From NCBI GenBank assembly GCA_963682025.1, contig OY821521.1, positions 113,806,080 to 113,870,079 of the forward strand: a stretch of 64,000 bases of DNA, given 5' to 3'. Within the stretch, counting starts at the first letter, position 1. Each line of letters opens with the position of its first letter. Below, in pieces: positions 10,473 through 19,951 of the stretch. Position numbers and translations under genes: made by a program. Source of the stretch: Cordilura impudica. Its lineage: Eukaryota; Arthropoda; Insecta; Diptera; Scathophagidae. The notes below the pieces were generated by a model. That model was given only the letters and a program-made list of their open reading frames with translations, was not told the DNA's origin and made no database searches.

Positions 10473-11600
10473 ATGTCGCTACAAGACCGATTTAATGAAA
10501 ATCGTAACGTCAACCACGAAGACGAACTTAATGAAGTTATAAGAAGACAGGAGGCTGCAATTCACCAATTGCAAGAACAACTCCAGCAACAGCAAGTACA
10601 ACAGCAACTTCAGCAAATTCAACAACTTCAGCAGCAGCAACAACCACAAGCACAACAACAACAAGGTATATGGTTAACACCAAAAGATCTGTTAACACAA
10701 TTCCGACAATTGAGAAGCCTTGATAAGGACCACGATGCAACAGCCTTCATAGCATCAGTAGAAGCAGTCTTAGCACTATGCCCTAAAGAAAACCAGCAAC
10801 TGATAAATTTGGCAACCGCCATAATCATGAACGAGAAAATTAGCGGCGATGCAGGCGACTACATTAGAGGACTAGGAACGGATGCAACATGGGACCAGAT
10901 AAAGGCGAAATTGATAGATCACCACCGACCAAGAACAACATACTCAGACATATTCAGCAGATGCAGAAACGTTAAAGTGAGTAACCTTAGAGAATTATTT
11001 ACATATTTTGAAAAGAGCAAATCTGAGCTAAATAAGATATATATGTACGACGAGACGAGGCCACAAATATATGAGCCAAATCGAGTCGATAAAGACCTAG
11101 TTAACATTTTAATTGAGAAGATAGATGTACCATTACGATCACACAGCGACCAAAATAGTACACCAAACGAAGTTATAACAAATTACACTAGAATTAGAGC
11201 TTTGGATGACCCTAGGACGATACACTACCGTCATAGGAAGAAAAGCCAACAGACACAATACAGTACCAATAAAACAGAACAAACACAACACAAACAACAA
11301 ACACAGTACAATAATAATAGGTCACAACAAAACAACACTAATAAACCAACACAATATAACGATAATAAACAAACTCAACAATATAATAAAAATCAATCCG
11401 GATACTACAAACGGAATTATCAGAATTATAAGACAAATAATTCGGCACAAACAAAAACGTCACATATGAGCGTCGATGCGCAACAACCGAACGTGACAAA
11501 TCACCCCACATATATGGAAGTAGATACAATACAAGAAGTTGAATCTGACACAGAGAGTGTAAATTTTATAATGCAGCCTCTAGATCAACACTCCCCATAA
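10473..11600 (+). CDS. gag: errantivirus Gag
   Basis: An open frame runs to TAA at 11598-11600. I prefer ATG 10473 (MSLQDRFNENRN) over an in-frame upstream ATG at 10404, because Gag-like sequence starts there. The protein has a glutamine-rich coiled stretch at residues 30-65, a capsid-like middle part (LLTQFRQLRSLDKDHDATAF), and a long tail rich in Gln, Asn, Thr and Tyr. There are no CCHC zinc knuckles, as in other 17.6/297-type Gags. It forms the particle that packages element RNA. The pol frame is -1 relative to gag and is already open before the gag stop, fitting programmed -1 frameshifting. The frame is intact. Confidence 0.8.
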   Translation: MSLQDRFNENRNVNHEDELNEVIRRQEAAIHQLQEQLQQQQVQQQLQQIQQLQQQQQPQAQQQQGIWLTPKDLLTQFRQLRSLDKDHDATAFIASVEAVLALCPKENQQLINLATAIIMNEKISGDAGDYIRGLGTDATWDQIKAKLIDHHRPRTTYSDIFSRCRNVKVSNLRELFTYFEKSKSELNKIYMYDETRPQIYEPNRVDKDLVNILIEKIDVPLRSHSDQNSTPNEVITNYTRIRALDDPRTIHYRHRKKSQQTQYSTNKTEQTQHKQQTQYNNNRSQQNNTNKPTQYNDNKQTQQYNKNQSGYYKRNYQNYKTNNSAQTKTSHMSVDAQQPNVTNHPTYMEVDTIQEVESDTESVNFIMQPLDQHSP

Positions 11601-14600
11601 TAATTCTTACAATAGGCAAAAAGAAAATAAGATGCCTAATCGATACGGGCTCCACAACTAGCATATTAAAAACTACTATACTAGTGGAGCAATACCCGAA
11701 AACAGAATTGGAAAAACCCCAATTCTGTAGAACTATTAACGGTTTAAATGAAGTAAAATACACTACCATCACGCCATTCCCAAAAGAATTCAGGTGCCTA
11801 GGGACCTTAAAATGGAAATTAATAGACTTTTCCAACCCCCATTTTTCAGGCATAATAGGACAAAATTTCCTTACGAAATTAAAGGCAACAATTGATTGCG
11901 AAAATAAAATTATTAATATGTTGGGAACAAAATTGTACTTCGAAGAATACAATTACCCAACGGAAATCGAGAACGTTTCCACATTAGAACTATTACAAGA
12001 AAATTGTACAGATTTCAACCTCGTCCACCTCAATTTTGAAGAAAGTTAAACGACAAAAAGGTTACTTGCAAAATTCAAAGATCTTTTCTTTAAAGAAGGT
12101 GATACTCTCTCGGCAACGAATGAGATCCACCACGAAATAAACACAACCATCGATAAACCACTTTACTCAAAAACATATAGGTATCCACAGATACACGAGG
12201 AAGAAATAAATCGACAAATTAAAGAAATGTTAGAACAGAACATAATAAAGAAAAGCAACTCACCCTACAATAGCCCATTGTGGATAGTTGAAAAGAAATT
12301 GGATAATTCGGGCAAAAAAAATATAGACTCGTCATCGATTATCATAAACTCAATTAATTTACGGTAGACGACAAATATCCCATCCCCAACTTAAACTCAT
12401 TATTAGATAAGCTAGGAAGATCACAATACTTTACCACTCTCGACTTAGCAAAAGGCTTTCACCAGATACTGGTCAGGGAAGAAGACAGGAAGAAAACAGT
12501 CTTCTCAACACCATCGGGACATTACGAGTTCATTCGAATGCCATTTGGGCTAAAAAATGCCCCCTCTACATTTCAAAGGCTAATGAACGAGGTCCTTAGA
12601 GACCACATAAACAAGACATGTGTCGTCTATATGGATGACATCCTTGTGTTCAGCACATCCCTACAAGAACACATAACCACCTTGGGGGAAATATTTCAAC
12701 TCCTAAGGAAGGCAAAATTTAAAATTCAGATTGATAAATGCGACTTTCTGAAGAAAGAAACGCAATTCTTGGGTCACGTCCTTACGACCCAAGGTATTCG
12801 ACCAAACCCCAATAAAGTTTCAATTATTCGAAAACTTAAAATACCGACTACGGGAAAGCAGATAAAATCTCTCTTGGGGATGACCGGCTTTTACCGGAAA
12901 TTTATAAAAGATTACGCGAAAATCGCGTATCCAATGTCAAAATACCTAAAAAAGGATCAAAAAATCAACATTAACGACCCTGCATATTTAGTAGCATTCG
13001 AAAAACTAAAAGATTTAGTCACAAACTCACCAATATTAAGGTACCCAAATTTTAGCAAAAAATTCAAAGTCACAACCGACGCAAGCAATTTCGCGATAGG
13101 AGCAGTACTCTCACAAGAGGGACACCCTATCGCATATGCATCTCGTACCCTAAATAAACACGAGTGCAACTATGCAACGATAGAAAAGGAGCTATTAGCG
13201 ATTGTGTGGGCGGTTAAATACTTTAGGCCATATCTATTCGGTAGAGAAATTGACCTGGAAAGTGACCACCAACCACTCAAATGGTTAATGACGAAATACT
13301 CGGGAAGGGATATAAATCCAAGACTCCAAAGATGGCTTATAAGCCTAGGAGAATATAAATTCTCTCTCGAGTATATAAAGGGCAAAACCAACAATATAGC
13401 CGATTTCCTAAGCAGGATTAGAAACGATGAAATACATCACTGGGAAGATGAAATATATCTTGAGGAAACCCAGGGAATTCAAGAAGAGCAAGAAGACGAC
13501 AACGCCTCGTTAGAAGTACAGACTGTCCATTCCCAAGAAGAGGACTTAGGTTACAATGTACCTATTCTAGAGACGATCGTCAATAGGTTTAAAACACAGA
13601 TAATTCTCATAAAAGAGAAGGACGAAACAATAAAAACCATTTTTGGAAACAAAATCATTTACATAGAAAGAAACGATATGGATAAAGGGTATACACTCGA
13701 TATCCTACGCAGAGAATTAATGAAAGGAAAAGTGGGAATATACTCCTACCTCAACGACCGCGAATATTACCAACTCTATAAAACTATAGGAAAGGAATAT
13801 TCAGAAAATCCCCACATCAAGTTCGTAAAATGCTCTATTATAGCAAAAAATATTGAATCTGAGGACGAACTAAAAACACAGATCGCACTTTTTCATAAGC
13901 ATGAAAGCGGTCATTGCGGTATAACAGCAACATACGAAAAGCTAAAAACGCTAATATACAACCCAGACCTCAAAACGCAAATTTATAAGATCATAAATAA
14001 TTGTGATATATGCAGCGGAGGGAAATACGATAGAAACCCAATCAAAAACAAATTTTATTTAACAGAAACACCCAAAACGATAAATGAAATAATTCACGTA
14101 GATACATACGTGAATAGCAAACATTCATTCATCGTTTTCATAGACAAGTTTTCGAAACACGCTACTTGTTTGTATCTATCAGATAGGAATCAAAGAACAC
14201 TCGAAAGCAAATTTCAAGAGTTCATAGCGTTAAAAGGAAAACCTAACAAATTCGTATTCGATAACGAATTTAACATTAAAACAATAAGGGAGTTTCTACA
14301 ACAACAAGGTATTCAGTACCATGCAACAAAACCAAACAGTCACACGGGTAATAGTGATATAGAAAGACTCAATAATACATTGACAGAAAAGATTAGAACA
14401 CTCAACCTTGAGGAGAAATTACCAATAACAACACAAATTAACAAAGCAATCACACTTTACAATAACAACTTCCATAGCACTATAAAATGCTCACCACTCG
14501 AGGTACAGAATTTTAAAGTAGATCATAACACTATTTTTCAAAGACTAACAAAAGCAAAACAAACAAGATTAGAAAAAGCTAATGCAAACAGGGAAACATA

Positions 14601-14811
14601 CAATGAAAACAGGGACATCGGATTTATAAAAAATTATAAAAATGTCAGGCACAAAGAACAACCGAAATACAGAAAAGCAAATCTACGGAATATTCATACT
14701 TCCAATATAAAACGATCATCCAAATTTGCAGGTATTAATCTTACTAATGCTAACGATGACAATTCCCCTAACTGCAGCATCGATAACGCTAACACCGATA
14801 ACCGCAACTAA
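11594..14811 (+). pseudogene. pol: errantivirus Pol (protease, RT, RNase H, integrase), broken
   Basis: Protease: CLIDTGSTTSIL (about 11630-11665). An in-frame TAA at 12047-12049 falls in the linker before RT. A run of eight A at 12313-12320 shifts the frame, and a TAA at 12355-12357 follows directly. From 12358 the frame is open for 817 codons to TAG/TAA at 14811. RT motifs: TLDLAKGFHQILV, MPFGLKNAPSTFQRL, and YMDDILVF near 12630. RNase H: TTDASNFAIGAVLSQ and ESDHQPLKWL. Integrase: HKHESGHC ... CDICSGG zinc domain, first Asp in HVDTYVNS, second in FVFDNEFN, Glu in GNSDIERLNNTL. All catalytic residues remain; only the three lesions break it. It overlaps the env start by 86 bases. Confidence 0.85.
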
Positions 14812-16237
14812 CGGATACTGCATGTTACCAACAGAAACCGTGGAAATGGTCAATGAGACGAATCTAATATTACACATTATAAAACCACATGAATTAAGCA
14901 ACATACTGTATAACATACAGGAGAATATAAAAACCCTATCAGTAGATACAAAACAACATCTACTAACTCAAATAAAAACAATAGAAGCAAAAATTAGGTC
15001 TATAACACCCAATAACAAGAGACAAAAGCGAGGCATCCTGAATATAGTGGGAGACGCCCAAAAATGGCTCTTTGGAACTATGAACGACGACGATAGACAA
15101 CAAATCGAACAACGTCTCAATAACAACAGAATTAACAACCTACAAACAATAAATACTATAAACCAACAAATCGAAATAAATACGAACTTTAATAACTCAA
15201 TCTCAATACTAAAAGAAACAATACTTGACGACAGAAACAAAATAGCAAGTTACGTAAATAATATACAATCACATACTAACGATATTTACAGTAGACTAAC
15301 GTACCACGACCAATTACTGAAACTACAATACCTAGAGAACAAAGTTGACGAAATATTAGACAACATAGCCTCAGCGAAATACAACACCTTACACCCATCC
15401 ATACTAACGGCAGAGGAAATCAATAAATATGAGATTGACTTTCTAAAAATTAAATTAAGTAGGATAGGAGTCATGATGTATAACGACTCAATAATACTAG
15501 CAATTAAGTTACCAACTAACAGCATAGAATTTACACAATACACAATTGTACCCATCACAAACGAAAACCATCAAAAAATAGATGAAATATCAGAAAAGAT
15601 TGTTAAAATACAAAATAACACATTCTCCTTTGTAGAAAATAAAATTTTCAACGAGCTTAAACTAAGCAGCAATTGCGTAGCTAAAAACAATTGTAAACTA
15701 ATTAAAGATCTCGATACAAAAATAGAAGTAATAAATGACGGCACATTGCTTATACAAAACCCAGGAGAACTACTAATCACATCAAAATGTAACGAAACAG
15801 AGACAATCCATACAATACTTAATAATACACTCCTGGAGTTCATAAACTGTACAATCTTAATCCAAGATAAACAATTTTCAAATAAACAAAATATATATAT
15901 ACAAAAATTCGAAGAAGACAAAACAAATGTAAATTATAATTTCACAGACAAACCATCATTCAAAGAAATAATCATAAAAGAAGTAGAGAATATTAAAGAA
16001 ATACGAGAACTTAAAATAAGAAACATAATCTCAGACACAAGTCTAATAGCCATAGTTTTAATTCTAAGCATAATAATAATATACGGCTATATAAAAATCA
16101 ACAGAATTAAGGAGAATCCCATATCAATAGGGGGAGGAGTTACGTACTCGCCCTCCACGCAACCCGAACTAGATATCATCACAGACAACAACGACATTAA
16201 TATTATAGTACAGAAATACATGACAAAAGCAATATAA
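14726..16237 (+). CDS. env: errantivirus envelope protein
   Basis: A 503-codon open frame; the first residues after the start are hydrophobic and may act as signal peptide. It overlaps the pol end. A furin-type site (RQKR, about residue 105) is followed by GILNIVGDAQKWLFG, the conserved fusion-peptide region of insect errantiviral envelopes. Coiled, Asn- and Ile-rich sequence follows. A single membrane anchor lies near residues 432-452 (SLIAIVLILSIIIIYGY), and then a short cytoplasmic tail. The last 33 residues are encoded inside the 3' LTR, with the stop at 16235-16237. The role is surface protein for cell entry in infectious members of the group; function of this copy is unknown. The frame is intact. 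Confidence 0.8.
   Translation: MQVLILLMLTMTIPLTAASITLTPITATNGYCMLPTETVEMVNETNLILHIIKPHELSNILYNIQENIKTLSVDTKQHLLTQIKTIEAKIRSITPNNKRQKRGILNIVGDAQKWLFGTMNDDDRQQIEQRLNNNRINNLQTINTINQQIEINTNFNNSISILKETILDDRNKIASYVNNIQSHTNDIYSRLTYHDQLLKLQYLENKVDEILDNIASAKYNTLHPSILTAEEINKYEIDFLKIKLSRIGVMMYNDSIILAIKLPTNSIEFTQYTIVPITNENHQKIDEISEKIVKIQNNTFSFVENKIFNELKLSSNCVAKNNCKLIKDLDTKIEVINDGTLLIQNPGELLITSKCNETETIHTILNNTLLEFINCTILIQDKQFSNKQNIYIQKFEEDKTNVNYNFTDKPSFKEIIIKEVENIKEIRELKIRNIISDTSLIAIVLILSIIIIYGYIKINRIKENPISIGGGVTYSPSTQPELDIITDNNDINIIVQKYMTKAI
16127..16137 (+). promoter_or_regulatory. polypurine tract
   Basis: An AGGGGGAGG-type run lies directly before the 3' LTR start at 16138. It primes plus-strand DNA synthesis in LTR retroelements. 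It also sits inside the env frame. Confidence 0.75.
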
Positions 16238-16852
16238 AACATTTAGTAAAACCACCCGGAAATCATTTAACGAAAAATAAACAAATCCACAAAAATACCT
16301 TCAGCGTCACTTACACTGTCGTTATTTTTGTAGACCACCTAGAAAAAACCAAGACCTAAGCAATATAAAACATTTAGTAAAACCACCCGGAAATCATTTA
16401 ACAAAAAATAAACAAATCCACAAAAATACCAACGGTGTCACTTATACTGTCGTTATTTTTGTAGACCACCAAGAAAAAACCAAGACCTAAGCAATAAACC
16501 ATAAATACATTTAGACACTTAAAACACTTAAAGTAAATCCATATGTAAGCATAACTAAGATAACCCAAATTGTAAACCCACCATATGTATAACAATAAAA
16601 ACTAAAATAACCTAGATTGTAAAACCATATGTCATCATAACTAGAATTAAGAATTTCTATAAATACCAAAGTAAGATTATTGTAAAAGTTAGTCTTAAGA
16701 CCCACCACAAACCTAAAGGTTGTTATATTTAAATAAAATTAAAAGGTGTTTTTACAAAGAAATTATTTTGTTTTAATTTTTTCTTAAGAAAAAATAAGAC
16801 CATAATTTGGCACAGTCTTAAGACCAAATTCATAAAATAAAGACACATAATT
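16138..16852 (+). repeat. 3' LTR of the errantivirus
   Basis: Same sequence as the 5' LTR apart from about four positions. It contains the env stop codon, the two 131-bp tandem units (16227 and 16358) and AATAAA near 16734. It is followed by the CGCG target duplicate and then by integrase coding of the older element. Confidence 0.9.
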
Positions 16853-16856
16853 CGCG

Positions 16857-17276
16857 TGACTACTTAGGCAAAATAAGTGGCAATTTGGCAGAGTAATCGA
16901 AAGACAAGGTGATTTACATTATAGAAGTCAACTCGACGACAAAAGAACTTGGAAACGACACGTAGACCAATTGCGTAAGGTTGGTGAATTGGTAGATGGG
17001 TCACTAGTGACTGAACAAGTTCATCAACAACCAATTCAAGTTTCGCCTATTCAATTGTTAAGCAACAGTCCATCTCCGGTTATCAACAATAATAGCGACG
17101 AACTAAATGCAGGTGCATTGAACATTGTTACGCCATCGGAACCAAGTTTTAGTCCTGTAGCAACACCTCATCCAGAGACGATATCATCAGCAGCTCCAGT
17201 CGATATAACATCAAGGGATATAGCAGTACGCCGTTCCAATCGTATCAGGAAGCTGCCAAAACGCTATGAAGAGTAA
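16857..17276 (+). pseudogene. integrase C-terminus and tail of the K02A2.6-like element
   Basis: Joins the integrase broken at 9482: RDYLGK directly follows the insertion. After a one-base shift near 16880 the frame gives WQFGRVIERQGDLHYR and WKRHVDQLRK, the SH3-like C-terminal domain that binds DNA. A Pro/Ser/Thr-rich tail follows (from ATG-like 16971) and ends RRSNRIRKLPKRYEE. Such RRS.R.RK.P.RY endings are typical of this pol family. Stop at 17274-17276. Confidence 0.8.
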
Positions 17277-17299
17277 CACCAAAATAAGTAGCAGAGAGA

Positions 17300-17448
17300 T
17301 GTAGTATATGTATTTGTATTTCACATGTATATGAATGAGTATATGAGTTAGAATTGTAAGAGTAGTTGTAGTAAAAGATAACATGTAAAAATAAATAAAT
17401 GAAATCAGTCAGTTGTAATATGAACATCACTGTGTATGGATGCAACAG
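17300..17448 (+). repeat. possible short 3' LTR of the K02A2.6-like element
   Basis: Begins TGTAGTATATG after the purine-rich AGCAGAGAGA and ends TGCAACA, with AATAAA near 17391. It lies 24 bases after the pol stop. No second copy was found in the window, so the ends are a guess. Confidence 0.35.
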
Positions 17449-18316
17449 GTATGAAAGCTAAAACTATACTCCGTCGACTCAAGTCAGCTTAAAAAATTCG
17501 GTTAGCAAATGTGGAAAATATAAAAAAAAATAAAAATAGTTCATATGTATATGTCCCATTGGCCGTGAAAGGGTTAAATAAACAAAATAAAAATAAAAAA
17601 AATGGTTTGTACTTTTAAAACGCAAATCATCAATAGCTGTAGTGAAAATACCAAAAAGCTAATCGATGCTACAATAAATAAATCTTTGTTTGTTCTCAGC
17701 TGGATAGCACGTGTGGCTTTGCTGTTATTTCTTGTGTTATTACTGATGTTATTATTACAATTAGTGTTGTTTCTTAAATTAGGGAAATCTAGATTTGATT
17801 GAAATGAGTTGTTTTGTTGTCTGCTGTTATTCCGACGGTGCTTGATGGAAAATCAAAAAAATTTGATTTTGTCGATGTCACATACAAACAAATTTTCACT
17901 AATGCAATGCTGCTGGCTGCGATTGTAGTCGTGTAGTCAGCTACTTGTCTTATTTTTAAAACGACAGCAACATAAAACAACAATATAAACAGCTGTTTTT
18001 ATACAAAAGCATTTTTATTTCAGTAGTGACAATTATATTTTTTTTTTCTACTTTATTAAAATAGAAAAACATGCATGATTCTATATAAACTTGACTTAAA
18101 TATACAAATACTTATTTTTAATGCATTATTATAACGTAAAAACAAATAAATAAATTTACTTAACCGCTTTTGATTATTAATAGAATTATTATAGCATTTC
18201 ATTTTGCGATTAATTTTTTCAACAAAATAAAATATTTCATAGCACTAAAAATATCTTTTTGTTATATTGTCAACACTATTTTTGTTTTGTAGCCAACAAA
18301 AATAGAAATTAGCCTG
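17449..18316. other. AT-rich intergenic DNA with small repeat fragments
   Basis: No gene is seen. It contains a minus-strand LINE ORF1 relic (listed separately). The stretch around 17838-17925 resembles the interior of the small TIR element at 35921-36163 (shared GTCACA and CAAATTTTCAC blocks). Confidence 0.5.
17600..17802 (-). pseudogene. Jockey-like LINE ORF1 C-terminal relic
   Basis: Read on the minus strand, this matches the Asn-rich end of the ORF1 found at 19700-19950 (LPNLRNN-type start, NNNTS runs, NKDLF, then FFGIFTTAIDDL-like coding). The plus-strand leucine-rich ORF over it is a shadow. It is a fragment of the same LINE family in opposite orientation. Confidence 0.65.
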
Positions 18317-18784
18317 AAGGTGCTATTACACGAAGTGTTTTTTACATACGTACTGTCACTTTTTTTATCCATATGCAATTCTTCATGTTTGTCAAAATTG
18401 TCTTTTACATACGATTCATAATTTTTGCTATCATACGTGCGTATGTATTTCCGTATGACATAACCTCTAAATGTAAACAACAGCTGATTTAATTTGTGAA
18501 TTTACAAAAATTTGCTGTTAAAAAAAGGTTATATATTTTTTAATTGTTAATTCATACTAAACAATTTATTTTTCTTTCAATATTAATCTTTAATATTTAC
18601 TCTGTTTCAGTTCGAATCTAACTCTCTTTACGAACGGTTGTGTAAAAAATCAAAGCGCTTAGAGTACAACTATTTAAAATTAAAAACAAGTGTTTATTTT
18701 TGTTTTTGCAATTGCCTATTCTTGATCTCATTTGAACTCACGTGGTAGACAATCCAGCTTTAAAACAGGAATAAAAATTTTGCG

Positions 18785-19951
18785 ATGGCCCGAGGGGCCA
18801 AATCTTCATCAAAAAGAAAGCTTGTGAATAAGAAGATGACAAAACTTCCTCCGGGTTTTGTTAACCCGAACATGGCGTCAACTTCAAGCAACAGATTCAG
18901 CCTGCTTGCTGACCTCAATGATATGGACGTAACTCCCGTATCAAATATTAACGATGTTAAGGAACACAAACCTCCACCCATTGTTGTAGAAGCTAACGCT
19001 TCATTTACAGAAATACAAAAGCTACTTGGTAAGGATTGCATTTTCAAACGTACTTCAATTGGTACCAAAATTTTTGCTCCTAGTAATAAAATGTACGAAT
19101 GCTACAAGCAAATACTTAAAGAGAATAAGATGGAGTTTCATTCTTATGGCTCCAAAGAAAATAGGTTATACACCACCTTTTTACACGGTTTACCCCGCAT
19201 AAGCTCTGAGGAAATCTCCAAGGAGCTAAAAAACTACAACCTATCCCCCTCTTCCGTAACTGAAATAACCACCAAATTCAGTTCAAACAATAATGCAGTT
19301 TATAAAGTTCAATTTGTTCGTAAAAATTTTAATCCAACTGCTTTAAAAAATGTACGAACAATTTCTAATATTATAATTTCTTGGAAAAAATATAAATCGA
19401 AATCCAAGAACAAACCAACTCAATGCTGGAACTGCTTGATGTATGGCCATGGCGGTGAACATTGCCATCGAAGTGCTGCATGTATGATATGTGCAGAACA
19501 ACATCATACAAGTGTGTGTCCGTTTAACACAAATGAAAAAAGACCAGCTGTTTTTACATGCTTTAATTGCAAAAAACAAGGAAAAGAGAGAACTGATCAC
19601 TCTGCAAACGATATCAACTGTCCGTTACGTTCTCTCTATTTGGAAACTAGAACAAGAGTTACTTCTAAAAGTCTGAATAAAAGCAGACAACAACAAAATA
19701 ACTCATTTCAATTTAATGTGGGAGATTTTCCTAACTTAAGAAACAACAACACAAATTGTAACAATAACATCAACAATAACAGCAAAGCTACATATGCTAA
19801 CCAGCTGAAAACAAACAACGATTTATTTAGCATTGATGAGCTTTTTGATATTTTCACTACAGCTATGGATGATTTGCATAGGTGCACTTCAAAAGTACAA
19901 CAAATCAAAGTTGTAATGTCAATGGTAAAATACGCCCATGGATTATACTAA
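18785..19951 (+). CDS. Jockey-like LINE ORF1 (Gag-like nucleic-acid-binding protein)
   Basis: A 388-residue open frame. Residues 60-200 form an RRM-like region (FTEIQKLLGKDCIFKRTSIG, LYTTFLHGLPRISSEEI). Three zinc knuckles follow at residues 217-285: CWNCLMYGHGGEHC, CMICAEQHHTSVC and CFNCKKQGKERTDHSANDINC. The tail is rich in Asn. It would bind LINE RNA and help form the RNP. It overlaps ORF2 by 14 bases (ATG 19938). The frame is intact. Two other relics of the same ORF are in the window, both on the minus strand (17600-17802, 36230-37141). Confidence 0.85.
   Translation: MARGAKSSSKRKLVNKKMTKLPPGFVNPNMASTSSNRFSLLADLNDMDVTPVSNINDVKEHKPPPIVVEANASFTEIQKLLGKDCIFKRTSIGTKIFAPSNKMYECYKQILKENKMEFHSYGSKENRLYTTFLHGLPRISSEEISKELKNYNLSPSSVTEITTKFSSNNNAVYKVQFVRKNFNPTALKNVRTISNIIISWKKYKSKSKNKPTQCWNCLMYGHGGEHCHRSAACMICAEQHHTSVCPFNTNEKRPAVFTCFNCKKQGKERTDHSANDINCPLRSLYLETRTRVTSKSLNKSRQQQNNSFQFNVGDFPNLRNNNTNCNNNINNNSKATYANQLKTNNDLFSIDELFDIFTTAMDDLHRCTSKVQQIKVVMSMVKYAHGLY

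Larger units (their letters stand above)
9483..16852 (+). mobile_element. errantivirus (17.6/297-like LTR retroelement with env), full structure
   Basis: The element is 7370 bp. It has LTRs of 716 and 715 bp, a tRNA-Ser-type primer site, gag, pol, env and a purine tract. It interrupts integrase coding of the older element. The four bases CGCG occur directly before the 5' LTR (9479-9482) and directly after the 3' LTR (16853-16856), a clean 4-bp target duplication as expected for this group. The LTRs differ at about four positions, so insertion is recent. Yet pol carries two stops and one frameshift, so this copy cannot make its own enzymes. Gag and env frames are open. LTRs starting AGT and a Ser-type primer site are known for the 17.6/297 group. 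Confidence 0.9.
6729..17448 (+). mobile_element. K02A2.6-like Ty3/gypsy retrotransposon, gag-less and split by an errantivirus
   Basis: Protease, RT, RNase H and the first part of integrase lie at 6776-9482. The end of integrase and a C-terminal tail lie at 16857-17276. Between them sits a complete errantivirus flanked by CGCG on both sides. No gag is visible between the upstream LTR and the protease. The RT wording (RICGDYKVTLNPELL, THKGLYQPTRLMFGVASAP) matches the K02A2.6-like pol family common in insects. A short TG...CA segment at 17300-17448 may be the 3' LTR. I could not find a matching 5' LTR. Confidence 0.75.

Noticed and set aside
10479..10740. Leucine- and valine-rich minus-strand ORFs
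   Set aside because: Complement of the CAA/CAG-rich Gln stretch of Gag; not membrane proteins.
17602..17802. Plus-strand protein with a membrane segment
   Set aside because: Shadow of a minus-strand LINE ORF1 relic.
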